From positions 68,029,244 through 68,093,243 of the forward strand of contig OX422215.1 of assembly GCA_949130495.1 (NCBI GenBank): 64,000 bases of DNA. The letters are read 5' to 3'. This DNA comes from Sambucus nigra. Taxonomy: Eukaryota; Streptophyta; Magnoliopsida; Dipsacales; Adoxaceae. The translations under genes were made by a program, and so were the position numbers. Under the pieces are notes generated by a model that did no database searches, had not been told where the DNA came from, and saw only the letters and a list, made by a program, of their open reading frames with translations. Of this stretch, positions 48,279 through 60,821 are shown piece by piece; the first letter of the stretch is position 1, and every line of letters begins with the position of its first letter.

Positions 48279-51200
48279 TGTAATACCCCGTATTTTTATG
48301 ATATATTAATTTGGGGATTTATTAAATTTAATGTGAGTTAATTATTTAATAAAAATCCAGAAATTAATTATGTTATAATTATTAACGTGACGAGAGTTAG
48401 TAATTATGGGAAATTTGTTGAATATTACTAATGAGCAAAGTAATATATGATATTGATTATATTGAATGTCACGAGTGAATAAAATGACAATTTTGGAAAT
48501 TTGAATAGGGACGCGCCCGTGTCGCGTCGAGACTAAATTTTGATAAATAAAAAGTGAATATTTTATAAGTTTCCCGTATGGTCGTTTTGAGTGCGCCAAC
48601 GCGTCCGTAAGGGTCAAGATAGTCAGAAAAGTGTACCCGGGGGTGTAGTTTGGGTCTCGGGGCGTTTTTAGACCTAATTAGTAACCCGGGAGGGCATTTT
48701 AGTCATTTTACATTTATGGGTAATTAAACCCACGAAAATTAGAGGGACTATATCTGATATTGAGGTTGTCACTTAGGGTTAGAATATTCAGAACCTTAGA
48801 ACGGCCATTGGAGAAGAGAGGAGAGAGCTCTCAAGGCAATTCAAGGCCAAAAAGCCACCCGTTTGCACCGCCGTCACCGCCAACGCGTAGATCGCGAGAC
48901 GAGGAAGGCAACCACACCAATATTAGTCGTAAACCAGACTTCTAAAAATCCCGGGCAAGTGTTTATCTTGCTATTTTCGTTGGTGCAATTTCCATATTAG
49001 TTTAGGAATGATTAGGGATGAAATATATGGAAGAAAACCTAAATTTTGATAGGAATTTGCATGTAGTAAAGACTTAAACCTTATTCTGGAAATCTTTTGT
49101 GATGTAGAAGAATCACCCACGAAATTTTGATGATGTATTAGAAGGAAATTCTGGTAAAAACAGATTAGAACGATGATTAAGAAAACTCTAGGGTTCTTGA
49201 TGATTAGATAACATTTTGGGTTGATTATCCATGTTTAATGATAGGAATACACATGTTTTACATTAAAAACATCTGGTATAATGTTATAATGTTAGTAGTA
49301 GAATTTTTGGGACGTTTGGAGTTAAAAAATATGGATTTCGATGAAGATAGATAGTAGAACCCGTAATTGCAATTCTGCAGAAATCAAAATACCTGCTTGA
49401 TCGATCGATCGAGCATAGAGCTTCGATCGATCTAAGGTTCGATCGATCGAGTCCCAGACCTCGATCGATCGACCCCTCCTGGAAGACTCCTATTTCCATT
49501 GTTTAATTAGTTAAATTAAATTCATCGTGAAATAATTCTTGGGTATTCTTAATAAAATGTTTTGGGAGATAGGAAAGACGAGTAGGACATATGAATAAGT
49601 GTTGGAAACTTTATCATAAGACGAGAATTTTGCTTTTGGGATAATTATATAATGAACGATGAAACTACGTATTTCAAGGGAGAGATTACAGCGAATAGCT
49701 ACGATAGTGAATAGTGGTATACCTACTGAATTTTCTACTTGGAAGGATAGAGTCCACGAGTGTCACGTAACAAGTGAGAAAACCCTTCGAGTTAAGGTTA
49801 GAGATGAAACCTTATACGTAATACTACTAATGTGAAATTAAGGATAAATGTTGTAATTATGGGTGACGAGAGGAACCTATATTAATATGATAAAAGTGGA
49901 ATATTTATATGATTGTGTGTACATATATTATATACATGTGAAAAACATACCGCGCTACTTGCTATCCTTGAGGTTACCGCGCTGGGACAGTCTTATCTCG
50001 ATGGGACCTTTATGGGGGATATTGACTTGTACCCTAGAAGATAGATATCCTTGGCATAGGCTATCGAATTGATAGTTCAGACGGTCCTAAGAGACGCGAG
50101 TATGTGCCATCCTCTTAGAGACTTGGAATCTATGCTTCGCCTCGATATTGTTTGTGTATGTGTTAATACAGTTCGAGAGTGATTCCGAATTTGTATTCCC
50201 CTTGATATGAGTGGTATAGGGTTTGGATAGTAAAAGTATGCACGCACCATAGTTTTATTTGGGGTGCTGTTATTTTATATATATTATACGAGTAGTTAAT
50301 ATATATATGAGATTATGAAATTTGAAACTGCCTACTGTGATTTGATAAGTAGGACATGGTTGATGACTTAAATAGTAAATACTTGTTTTGTGAAAGTATA
50401 ATATGACACTGGGAAACTTTATAAATTAATAAAGCTAAAACGAGAGTTGTGGTGCTAATTGGAAGTATCCTTTTTATATAATGATATTGTTCGGTTTTGA
50501 AATCTTATGAGTAAGTTAAGATAAGATAAATTATTGGGAAGGTTAGTATGATAAAATGATAAGATAAACCGTTGGGAAGGTTAGTACGATATGCGTGCAC
50601 ATTAGAAGAGAGGTGAGAATTTCTCAAGAGACTGTCGCTCTAATATGTTGTTGCATTGGCCTGTATCAATTTAAATACTTGCTAAACAAATTTTAAATCA
50701 TACACACTATCGGGCTCTGACCCGTTTCTTTTTCTCCCTCTCTCTTGTATATATATGTATATATTTCAGGTGCCCAGCCACAGGGGCGTCTTGCTTAGGA
50801 TCTCTTGAAAGGAACGTGCTGCATCTTAGGTGGGAGTTGCAGTTCACTTGCGTAGACGGCTTTCTTTATTGACTCCACTTCTAGCATTCTCATTTATTGG
50901 GCATGTGTCGCCCTTTTCATTATTTCATTGTTATTGGGACATTCGTATTTCAGTTATTTCTAGTATTGTCACTATGGGATTTATTCAGTTTGAATTGTGT
51001 TACTTTATATTTCGCATATTGACATTCGATTGACGAATGTTTTAAATTATTTGGATTGTGTTCCAGGTTTATTGTGGTGTGATCCTTAATTGTTGAAATG
51101 TTGTTAATAAATAAATAAATCGTTTTCTTTAAAAAAAAATTGGAAAGTAATGTTTAAATATGGTTTTGACACTTAGCTTAATTATTTAGGGTGTTAAATT

Positions 51201-51309
51201 GGAAAGTTTATTTTTACGACAGTGATGCTAAGAATGAACCAAACTGTTCACCTTGATTTAATTTAATAAAGGAGTGATCGCCCGGTATTTAATTAGGCGG
51301 GGTGTCACA
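48279..51309 (+). repeat. Tekay-like 3' LTR
   Basis: 3031 bp, starts TGTAATACCCCG and ends GGCGGGGTGTCACA, followed by TSD TACAA. Confidence 0.95.
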
Positions 51310-51808
51310 TACAACCTATGACATGACCCTCTTGAGGGCATCTTGGTCCAGTATATACATCTTCCTACATATTGCCAATTTATGGCAATAACTCTATGTT
51401 CGAATTAATCCCTATTGGAATCAGGCAGATTAACCACTAGTGCTTTATTAACAGGCCTAGTTTTTAAATAATATGTACTATCATTGCTAACCCACTTGTA
51501 ACAAAACATAATCTCAGGGATACCGATATGGGTCCCATGGATTGGATTAAACCTATGGATACCATTAACTATTCTCTAGGTGTTGGGAGCTACTTTAGCA
51601 GGTACAATGTCAAAGTATTGATAAAATTCCAGATAAAAACGATTTGAGGGAAAAGTAAAGTTGTATTCAACAATGATTAAGGAAGGGATTTAATGACCTT
51701 CAGAAAAAGAAAAAATGTCTACAGTGGATTGGGGAACTGTAAGTCTACCTAGTCTGGTATATCCCATTCCTTTCTAAATTCATCTAGAGAGACAACAACG
51801 TAAACCAT
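51310..51808 (-). pseudogene. Tat1 antisense ORF, N-terminal part (gypsy-type transposon domain)
   Basis: From ATG at 51808 on the minus strand it reads VVVSLDEFRKEWDIPD, then after a frame change FPSNRFYLEFYQYFDIVPAK then VAPNT, and GIPEIMFCYKWVSNDSTYYL. This follows the pattern of the putative gypsy-type transposon domain (Pfam Transposase_28) also found in the Tat2 antisense ORF (LPIHPIIRAILSYINLDPSQ, then LSPNAWRV). Stops and a frame change are present. The rest of the ORF continues beyond the Tekay-like element, at 40372 and below. Function of this ORF type is unknown. Confidence 0.7.
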
Positions 51809-52255
51809 GATTCAATATGAAGAAAAGGAGAAGGAAAAAGAATTCTTACAAAGACTTAAGGATTCAGCAAGAACTAGAATATAGGAAGAACGATAGCATG
51901 AAAAGCTCAAGAAATTAAAGCAAAAACTTAGAAGGTTTGAGGCAAGAGATGATCGGGATTTTATCACCTTTTATAGACTGCCTCGAAAACTGACGAACAT
52001 ATGATTAAAGTGAAAGAATAATTGAAATTTTGATGGCTAAGCAGAAAAAGATGCATTTTCCCCAAGACGATTCATTATAATTCTAGATATTTACAAAAAT
52101 TTCATTAGTAGTACATGCTGTCAGCAAATCTAATAATTTTACATGTGTGGAAATTCGACAACCGACCAAGTATCAAAAATATATCCCAAGCTATTACGAG
52201 AACTAAATGCTCCATACTTTCAAGCAATCATCAAGCATGGAACATTAGGGGCTTC
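51809..52255. other. Tat1 region before 3' LTR
   Basis: AT-rich, no supported gene; it would be the leader of the antisense ORF. The last bases ATTAGGGGCTTC are a weak polypurine tract. Confidence 0.5.
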
Positions 52256-52737
52256 AGTTGATACAAAAAATTACCCACTTACGTGGACCAATCAGAAATA
52301 TACATGTGTTATCCACTGTGGTTATAATCCTAGTCAGCAAGGCATAACCACCAACCAAGGCCTGTAATGTCGATCAGGGTACAGGAAGCCCGACCAACAC
52401 CAGGGAGCCCGACCAATATTAGGAAGGCCGACCAACTTTATTAGTAAAACGCCAATAGCCAGAAACATTATGGACTGACGTAAATGCCTAATTTATAAAG
52501 GCATTCCATCCTTTAACAATCCATCTATTTGTCTCCCTACTGGGCTATAAATACGCTGTAATCCCTTCATCAAGGGCAGGTGATTGAAAGACAAACACAA
52601 GGTAATAATAAGCACAGTGGACGTAGGCTTTTCTCCATAAACCGAACCACTGTAAAAACCTTTTTGTCTCTTTCTTTCACTTATAAATTTTATCTGTGAT
52701 TAAATAATTAGACCTAGTCTAGTTTTCTACATCAACA
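52256..52737 (+). repeat. Tat1 3' LTR
   Basis: 482 bp; begins AGTTGATAC where the 5' LTR has TGTTGATAC, ends ATCAACA, followed by GGAAC. TATA box TATAAATA at 52546. Confidence 0.92.
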
Positions 52738-53675
52738 GGAACACTTAGGAAATGAATTTAGTCTTTCTATGAACTTGGTTGGGAAAATGTAGACAATTCG
52801 TCCTATCATTTTCCTCCATCAAAGCTTTTGTCTTCAATGGGAGCAATAATTTTAAATTGTCCGATTGGTCCCAAATTTCCAACTAGCTAAAAACTCAAAC
52901 TCAACTTTCTAATGTAACCCTCTCAAAGTTTCAATATACAATACCTCAATGGATTTTGAAAATAATTCCATATATTAGTATTTTAGATCTTTCTAATAAC
53001 CATATAGGTAGAACACTTCCCAATTCGTTAGATTTGGCTTCACACACACTTGTGGATTGAATTTCCAACCGCTTAGAGGGTCCATTGCCACTTTGGAACA
53101 TACCATATCTCATCATGGAGGAAAATTCATTTTCTAGACCAATTAGTAATCATTTCTCTCTCTTCTCTGCCATAACATCCCCTTTCCAATTGGTTAGATG
53201 GAGAATTTAGAAGGAAAAAAACTCCTATAAATAATATTTTATCTAGAAATATCCATGGTGAGCGAGATGATTTACACAACCTCGACAAAACACCTCAATA
53301 GGTTCATTGACTTCACTTGAGTAGTTGAAGTTAAAAAATAACAATTTTTATGGATTTTTTTTAATCGTTGAAAAATTGTACGAGCTTGTCCATACTCGAC
53401 TTGGAAAATAACATATATTCTCATAGAATGCATTGGAGAAGACCTTGCATCACTATCATTGCTATGCATGTGTGAAAACATGTTCGATGAAAATATTCCT
53501 AAACAACTTTGCATTCTATCTAAACTCCACGCATGGTACATTGCACTCAATAATTTATCAAAATCCATCCCAACATGCCTAAGCAATTTAAGCGGTTTGA
53601 GTTCTTTTACGCTTTATGTACCAGACACAATATATTATTTGCTTCTTTAAAGATAGAGTTAGTCTTGACAGGAAG
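52738..53675 (+). pseudogene. RLP pseudogene copy 2, fragment c
   Basis: Leucine-rich repeats in several frames: IPQWILKIIPYISILDLSNN, then GRTLPNSLDLASHTLVD, GPLPLWNIPYLIM, and from 53459 MCENMFDENIPKQLCILSKL and LNNLSKSIPTCLSNLSGLSS. The last block is the C-terminal LRR region before the extracellular juxtamembrane part of EIX/Cf-type receptor-like proteins. KIELVLTG near 53651 fits the following segment. The pseudogene is cut at 53675 by Tat2 (target GGAAG), so any membrane anchor lies beyond the window. Stops and frameshifts throughout. Confidence 0.85.
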
Positions 53676-54630
53676 TGATATGCCCTATATGTACCCAACT
53701 GCTCAGAGACATCAACCTCGGCCAGGGAGATATCCAATGTTGGAGGGGTCATAGATTGGTAGCCAGCAGTCTAGTCCTAAGCAAGGTCGGCCATGGCCGA
53801 CGTTACTAGTCTCGCGCTCAGACAACAGTTGAGATCTTCATGATGTACAGAGGAAGAATACTCATCAGGCCACCCAAGGTTGACAACCTCGGCTAGGTGT
53901 AGGCCGAGGTTACAAGGATAACTCCATCGTCATAACTAGCCTCGGCTATGAATCGACCGACGTTCTTGCTACGCCACCATTACCTCGGCCCAGGTCGACG
54001 TTGCAGTCCCACCGACCTTACCTCAGCTCTTCCCCTGAGCCAAGGTCACCACTGATCAAGCAATTACCCTACCACACCAACCTCGTCCTCTTTCATGCCG
54101 AGGTTGGGACCAGCCACAGATATCCGAGCTCTTATGCGCGTATATGTGGCTAGGAACACGTGTGCACAAATCAGTTATAACCGAATCATTCCCCTCACGT
54201 GAGGGAATATTAAGGTCATGATTATCTACATGAGATCATCCAGGTGTCATTCTCATACTGGTTCGATTCTCATGCACATGTTCATTGCATGCTTAGGGGG
54301 TACATTACACCCCCCATGGACTATATATAGAGGTCATCCTCTACCTTATAAAGGATCCGAAATTAGCAACCCTAGTTGAAACTCTGTCTAAATATGCAGT
54401 AGAGAGAGAAAGCTTGAGAGTTTGTATCTATGGCCATTAGATCCCTCATACAGTGATATTAATCACACACTTGCACAGTGGACGTAGGCCTGATTGGCTG
54501 AACCACTTATATTCCAGTAATTTTCCTCTTCTCCTCACTTCCTTCTACTATAAACCCTTATACTGCCATTGTTAACATTGAATTGAGCTTACAAACATAT
54601 TGAAGGGTGGTGTTGTTTATAGCATCATCA
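53676..54630 (+). repeat. Tat2 5' LTR
   Basis: About 955 bp, TGAT...ATCA ends (3' end could be 54627 or 54630). Contains many CCTCGGCC(A/C)/GGCCGAGGT phrases at 53718-54100, a TATA box, and the U5 phrase GCACAGTGGACGTAGGC shared with the Tat1 LTRs. Preceded by GGAAG, the candidate TSD. Confidence 0.8.
54322..54330 (+). promoter_or_regulatory. TATA box of Tat2 LTR
   Basis: TATATATAG in CATGGACTATATATAGAGG. Confidence 0.6.
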
Positions 54631-54632
54631 TT

Positions 54633-54652
54633 TTGGCGTCGTCTGTGGGAAT
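54633..54652 (+). promoter_or_regulatory. Tat2 primer binding site
   Basis: TTGGCGTCGTCTGTGGGAA, one base different from the Tat1 site. Confidence 0.7.
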
Positions 54653-54805
54653 GAAAAGCTATCTCTTCCTCTTTATTCTCTTAACCTCACCGGAGACTCT
54701 GGTGGTGAACCAGGCCTCACCCCTTGCATGGAGTTGTTTCACCATTAAAAGAGGTCCTGTAAGGTATTAAGCCCATCTACTACACCAGCTCTTTTCTGCT
54801 AACAC

Positions 54806-56640
54806 ATGGCACCGGAATTACCACCACCTCTTCCGCCACCTGGTGCGGGAGGACCTAGCTCCAACTAGGCACCGCCCCAATCCGAAATGGCAGAGGTGGC
54901 CGCAGTCTTGAGGTCTTTGGCTACAACGCAACAAGCAATGCAGGAGCAATTTGCACAGCTCAGCCAAACTATAATGAGGCCACCTGGAGTTTCACTAGAA
55001 ATGATCACTCCGGTGGCTGTTCAGCCTCATCCTGACGCCAGGGGACCACCCCAGGCACCGTAGATGACCAACCTACACCCTAGCGGAGGAGGGACGTTGC
55101 TGACCCTAGGCGCTTGCGCTTGAGGAGGTAAGGAAACCCTTGACCTGAGGACAGGTATGATGATTTAGAGGCGGAAGATGTCCCGAAAGACTGTTGGGAG
55201 CCGTATGAGGTTTCGAACAATATAGTTCGTCCTATCCAATGGAGCCAAGGTTGTGGGGGAAAAAGAGGCAGAGAAGCCCAACAATGAGGATCATCTTTTA
55301 ATCGACTGAGCAGATGGACAACCTTTGAAAGGCTCGGCCCTGTAAATGACCTAAGACAAAGGTTGTCAAGGTCGAGAAGTGCAGCTGGCTCACAAAGGGA
55401 AGAGATACAACGTCGGCCTCATCAGGGACGAGGAAGAGACCAAGAAGAGGTCAATAGCAGACGTTGTGCTGTGGATGGGGAATCCTCAGTCCACCCCTTG
55501 GAGGTGGCTAGGGACAACCTCAGCCAGGCCGATGTGGCAAGACCTTGGAATGACTCCATCCAATGTCTTGAGGACAAGATAGGAGACCTCACTAAAAGTC
55601 GGGATCCACTGCAAAGATGTTTCTCAGAGGGCTCTCCATTCGTGGCTAAGATAGTAAGCTTCCCTACCCCAGCTAAGTTCAATCCATCCACAATGACTCC
55701 CAAGTATGATGGTAGCACCAATCCAGTACATCATATTGAGATGTACCAGTCAGCGGCGGACATTTACTCAATACCTGATGAGATGAAATGTCGAGCCTTC
55801 TTCAGGACTTTGACGGGAGCGGAGCTGCGCACATATGGTTCACCTCTCTTTCGAAAAATTCAATTGAGAACTTTAAGGGCTTGGCTGAATGGTTCATCCA
55901 TAATTTCTGCTTTGGGGTAAGACCTCAAAAGAAGACCACCCATTTGTTGGATCTCAAGCAAGGCAAGCACGAGAGCCTAAGAGATTACATTGCTAGGTTC
56001 AACAAAGAAAAACTTGAGGTTGAAGATTACGAAGAGAATATTGCCATGACCTCCCTCATAGGAGGTCTTCAGAAGGGGAAGTTATTGTGGAAACTTGCGG
56101 AAGACCCTCCAAAGTCCATGGCGGAGCTATTGGAAACTGCGGGGAAGGTCATGAATGCTAAAGAGGCCATGGCCACTAAGTATGAAGACGAGAAAGTCGG
56201 TAGCAGCGGGAAGTTCCAAAGAAATAAGGATGAAAAGAAGAGGTCAGCTGATGACAAGTTTGCGCGTTATACCCCTCTTACTGTAAGCTGCGAACACATC
56301 CTCAATGAGATCAAGAATGATCCGTCCCTAAGATGGCCAGAGAAGTTAAAGGCTCCTCCACATAAGAGGAACCAAAACTTATGGTGTGAATTCCACTAAG
56401 ACCATGGCCATATAATAGAAAAGTGCTTCGCCTTAAAGGATGAGATCGAGAAGATGTTGAAGTTGGGAAAGTTGAGGAAATATGTTGATGGAAAAGCTCC
56501 CAAAAGGGGAAGAGATGACCCCTAAAAGAAAAGGAGCGACAGATGTTGTGATGATGCCCCAGCAAGAAGAGATGGTGACTCAGACGGTGATGACGAAGAT
56601 GATCTAGACCTCCCACCAAAAGATGATAATGCCCCAGTGA
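54806..56640 (+). pseudogene. Tat2 gag
   Basis: ATG 54806 starts MAPELPPPLPPPGAGG, followed by AVLRSLATTQQAMQEQFAQL, an N-terminal helix. The gag core reads FPTPAKFNPSTMTPKYDG, then HHIEMYQSAADIYSIPDEMK. A frameshift near 55800-55820 moves the rest (WFTSLSKNSIENFKGLAEWF; LRDYIARFNKEKLEVEDYEE; PPKSMAELLETAGKVM) into another frame. The zinc-knuckle-like WCEFH-stop-DHGHIIEKCFALK at about 56385-56437 carries one stop. Aspartate-rich tail near 56580. Same organisation as Tat1 gag. Confidence 0.85.
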
Positions 56641-57250
56641 AGAGGGTTGATATAATCTCCTTTGGCATCAGCACCATATGCGGAGGACTTGCGAGGGGTG
56701 GTTCTGAGGTTGCTGACAGAAAATCTCATGTGGTAGAGTCCAAATCATTGGCCAAACTTGAAGTGGTAAACCTGACGTCTTCCGAGACTACGCAGAAGAG
56801 AAAAAAGGTAGATATGGACACTCTCGTAGTTGGGTTCTCCCGACTCGACTTCAAAGGCATCCTAGCTCCATATGATGACCCTTTGGTGATCATAACAAGA
56901 GTTCATGGATGTGAGGTGCAGAGAATTCTTGTAGATGGAGGAAGTTCAGCAGATGTGATGTTCTAGCCCTTAGCAGAGCTAGGCTGGTACCCTATCATCA
57001 TCCGTTAATGGGGTTCAGTGGCGAAAAGGTCCATCCGTTGGGCATGTATGAGATGGATGTGCGAATAGGCGATGAGTGGCCTAAGAGGTTAACTCGGAAG
57101 ATCAACTTTTTTATTATGGACAAAAATGTCTTCTCGGCCTATAACCTCATCATAGGAAGAGTAGCCCTTAAGGAGTTTGAAGTCTTGCCATCGACGGTCC
57201 ACCAGATGCTAAAATTCCCGACCCCCTGTGAGGTAGGGGAAGTGTAGGGT
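56637..57250 (+). pseudogene. Tat2 protease
   Basis: The active site ILVDGGSSADVMF (about 56930) is the canonical Tat-lineage form. It is preceded by GFSRLDFKGILAPYDDPLVI and, after a stop at 56964 and a frame change, followed by GFSGEKVHPLGMYEMDVRIG and YNLIIGRVALKEFEVLPST. Catalytic Asp retained; the frame is broken downstream. Confidence 0.82.
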
Positions 57251-59500
57251 GACCAGACTATAGTACGAGAATGCTACTTTAACTCGGCTGAAGAGAGAAG
57301 GGCTCATAAGAGAGCAACTATCACTTATAACATTGACACACTTGACTCTAGAGACGAAACAAAGTTAAAGAATGGAGAGGCTGCGAAAGAGGTATAATCC
57401 ATCATCCTCAATGAGGACGAACCGAAAAAACCCATTCAGGTCGGCAAAGCTTTAAAAGAGGAAATCAAGGAAGAGCTGATAGACTTCTTAAGAAAGAGGC
57501 AGAGTCTCTTCTCTTGGAGTCACATAGATATACCTGGCATCAGCCCTGAGGTTATGTGTCACAAACTCAACGTGACTAAGGATGCTAATCCAATCAAATA
57601 AAGGCGAAGAATTTACTCCAGGGAGAAGTATGGCGTCATCCAGGAAGAAGTCAGGAAGTTGGAAGAGGCCCAGTTTATCGAGGAAGTCATATATCCGGAG
57701 TAGCTATCGAACGCAGTCATTGTGCCCAAAGCCAATGGAAAATGGAGAATGTGCGTAGATTTTACTGACCTGAACAAGTCTTTCCCAAAAGACAACTATC
57801 CCTTACCTTGGATAGATCAGATGGTAGATGATACTGCAGGGCATTAGCTCATGAGCTTTATGGATGCGTATTCAGGCTATAATCAGATCTTTATGGATGC
57901 TGAAGACTCAGAAAAGACAGCCTTCATTACTGACAAAGGGAAATATTACTATAAGGTGTTGCCCTTCGATCTGAAAAATGCAGGGGCAACGTATCAATGT
58001 CTTATGAATAAGATGTTCGAAGGCCAAATAGGCAAGACTATGGAGGTGTATGTAGACGATATGTTGACGAAGAGCTTAAAGGCCTTCACTCATGTGGCAG
58101 ATCTGGAAAAGACCTCCAATACTATGGACCTGTACAGGATGAAACTCAACCCGGTGAAGTGTGTCTTCGGGGTAGGACGTGGGAAGTTTCTTGGATTCAT
58201 CTCCAATCAAAGAGGAACAGAGGCGAACCCTAAGAAAATCAAATCTTTGCTCGACATGAAGACACCAAGGAGTATCAAGGACATTCAGAGGCTCACTGGA
58301 AGAGTGGCTGCGCTCAACAGATTTATTTCCAGGGCTACCGACAAGTGTCTTCCGTTTTTCAAGGTGCTTAGAAAGGCCTTCGAATGGGACAAAGAGTGTG
58401 ATGAGGCTTTTGATCAACTCAAGTCCTACCTTGGATCTCCCTTGCTCTTATCTTGGCAAATAGCGAGAGAAAGACTGTTTGCTTATCTAGTGGTCTCTGA
58501 ATTGGCTATAAGTGCGGCCATTGTACGGGAGGACGTTGGGGTACAAAGGCCTGTGTACTTCAACAGTAAGGCCCTTTAGGGGTTTGATCAGAATTATCCT
58601 CAAATAGAAAAGTTGGCCTACGCCCTGATACATGATTTTAGGAAGATAAAACCTTACTTTCAAGCCCATTCCATGGTCATCATCATCGATACCCCACTAA
58701 AATAGGTCCTCCATAAGCCTGAGAAATCGGGTAGGTTAATGACATGGGCCATTGAGTTAGGGGAATCTGACCTCACTTATTAGCCTAGGACAGCCATGAA
58801 AGGGCAGGCACTTGCAGATTTTGTATCAGAGTTCACATGGGAAGAGGACGAAGTTGAGAATGATCTAGAGACTGCAGAAGGGTCAAACAACAACGTCTTT
58901 CGGCACCTAGAAGAGGTTATGACCAAGGGAGACAGAGATAGAATAGCCGAGAATAAGGAAGACTGGTACCTCTTCAGGAGGGGAATAATGTTAGAAGGTG
59001 GCTTCTCGTCAGATAGAGACATCTGGAACCTCTTTGTCGACAGGTCCTCTTATAAAAGTGGGAGTGGTGCGGGGTTAATACTCTCAGCCCCGGATGGTAC
59101 CAACATCGATTATGCCCTAAGGTTTAACTTCAAGGCGTCAAACAACGAGTCAGAGTACGAGGCCATGATAGTAGGACTCTCCTTAGCAAGTACTATTGGT
59201 ATAAGATGACTCCTCCTTCACAGTGACTCAAGGTTGGTTGTTAATAAAGTATTGGGGGTTTATGAGGCCAAGGACGAAAGGATGGCCAAATACCCGAAGA
59301 GGGTGAGAATGACACTCGAAGTCTTTAAAGAGTTAAAGATGAGGAGAATACCTCGGTAAAATAACAGTCATGCAGACGCATTAGCAAGACTAGCTTCGAC
59401 AACGAGGACAGATATCAGAAGGACATTCCCTGTTGAGATCTTGCCCAGAGCAACCATTGAAGAAGAAAAGGTTAGTAACCCTTACCTCAATTTAAACCTA
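57251..59500 (+). pseudogene. Tat2 reverse transcriptase, RNase H and additional RNase H
   Basis: RT: LFSWSHIDIPGISPEVMCHK (57510), WRMCVDFTDLNKSFPKDNYP (57740), FMDAYSGYNQIFMDAEDSEK, LPFDLKNAGATYQCLMNKMF and an intact catalytic VYVDDMLTKS at about 58046-58075. RNase H: VYFNSKAL (58554) and VLHKPEKSGRLM (58710); its TDMPL-type Asp block reads IIIDTPLK. A second RNase H at about 59025-59260 starts LFVDRSSYKSGSGAGLILSA, with Asp retained, and includes HSDSRLVVNKVLG. In-frame stops at about 57245, 57395, 57599, 57701, 57845, 58577 and elsewhere, but little frame shifting in RT. Confidence 0.88.
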
Positions 59501-60715
59501 GGGTACTCATGGATGGATCCCCTTATCAGATATATCAGAGAGGGGATGCTACCGGAGTCAAAGTTAGAGAGGAGGAAATTAAGGTACATAGCTACAAAGT
59601 TCTCATCTATATAGGAAGGGATTCCTATTACCTCTCCTCAGATGCGTTCATCCCACCGAAGTTCCCCACGTCTTACAGAAGTTACACGAGGGTTATTGAT
59701 CTAGTCACATAGGAGGGAGACCTTTGGCGAAGAGTATTATCACGCAAGGATATTGGTGGTCGACCTTGGCCAAAGATGTTGCAGCTTACGTAAAGAGGTG
59801 CGATAAATGTCAGAGATTCTCCACTATCCCCCATCAACCTCATCAGCCTATGACTTCTATCAGTTCCCCTTGGTCATTCGCAATATGGGGGATTGACTTA
59901 GTAGGTCCCCTGCCAAGGGCTGCAAATAGTAACCAATTTCTGATAGTTGCCATTGATTACTTCTCCAAGTGGGTAGAGGCAGCGCCGATGATCACGATTA
60001 AAGAGCAGAAGACCTTCCAATTTATTTGGAAAAACATCATATGCAGACATGGCCTCCCAAACACCCTCATTCCGGAAAATAAAACCCAGTTCAAGAATTC
60101 TTCCCTGGAAAAATACTGTGAAAGAGTTGGGATAAAGCAATTTTTCTTTTCTCCTAGCCGACCTCAAGCAAACGTTCAAACCGAAGTCACAAACAGAATG
60201 ATCCTTGATGGGATCAATAAGAGGTTAGAAAAGCTAAAGGTAGATGGACCGAAGAGTTTTATGCCGTGCTATGGGCCTATAGAATAATGGTCAGGACGCC
60301 AACAGGGGAGACCCCGTTTATGTTATCACATGGCTCAGAGGTCGTCATACCAACAGATGTTGGACTCCCTACTCATAGGGTTTAGACCTATGACCCTGAG
60401 AAGAATGAGGAGGAGAGAAGACTTGACCTAGATTTGATTGAAGAGATAAGGGAAGATGCAGAAGTTAGGCAGGCAGCTTACCAGCAGAAAACAGAAAAAT
60501 TCTACATTCAAAGGGTAAAATCAAGACCCGTAGCTGTAGTTGACCTAGTGCTGAAGAAGACATTGTAAAAGGCAAATAAGCTTCACCCAAATTGGCATGG
60601 TCCTTACAAAGTGATTGAGGAGGTTGTACCCAGGACTTACAGGCTAGAGAACCTCGAGGGGGAACCTTTTTCCAATCCCTGGAATTCTAATCATCTAAAG
60701 AAGTATTACGTATGA
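59500..60715 (+). pseudogene. Tat2 integrase and C-terminal end of pol
   Basis: A frame change near 59580-59700 precedes the zinc-binding part (LHEGY-stop, SSHIGGRPLAKSI, then KRCDKCQRFS). Core: WGIDLVGPLP (first Asp, about 59890), FLIVAIDYFSKWVEAAPM, then LIPENKTQF where the family has LISDNGTQF, so the second catalytic Asp is Glu, and RPQANVQTEVTNRMI retaining the Glu. After a stop at 60285 the frame continues with ETPFMLSHGSEVVIPTDVGL-type sequence, HPNWHGPYKVIEEVVPRTYR and NHLKKYYV, ending with TGA at 60713-60715. It would insert the cDNA; inactive as sequenced. Confidence 0.85.
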
Positions 60716-60821
60716 TGTTGCAAGAGTTTGGGTAAATATATCATCTTACGAAGAGATTATTAATGAGAAGATCAGTTTCCATGCAAATTCTTGGTTCATT
60801 ATGCTCTAGTAGTAGAATTTA

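Larger units (their letters stand above)
40373..51309 (+). mobile_element. Tekay-like chromovirus (Ty3/gypsy), structurally complete, nested in Tat1
   Basis: Two ~3.03-kb LTRs (40373-43404 and 48279-51309) differ by about 1-3% by eye and are flanked by a perfect TACAA duplication (40368-40372 and 51310-51314). The PBS matches initiator tRNA-Met, and a GGGGGGAAG polypurine tract ends directly before the 3' LTR. Internal order gag, protease, RT, RNase H, integrase, chromodomain-like C-terminus defines a chromovirus; long LTRs and the sequence of the integrase end fit the Tekay/Del clade. One frameshift in gag and about nine in-frame stops inactivate it. It sits within the antisense ORF of Tat1. 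Confidence 0.95.
29907..52737 (+). mobile_element. Tat1: Tat-lineage Ty3/gypsy retrotransposon with antisense ORF, carrying a nested element
   Basis: LTRs at 29907-30395 and 52256-52737 share TGTTGATACAAAAAATTACC starts and ATCAACA ends and are flanked by perfect GGAAC duplications (29902-29906 and 52738-52742). Inside, in order: PBS, gag, protease, RT, RNase H, a second RNase H, integrase, a ~524-bp tandem duplication, and an antisense ORF interrupted by the Tekay-like element at 40373-51309. Without the nested element it is about 11.9 kb, in the range for Tat-lineage elements. LTRs differ by roughly 8-10% by eye, and the 3' LTR begins AG instead of TG. All reading frames are broken. Confidence 0.9.
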
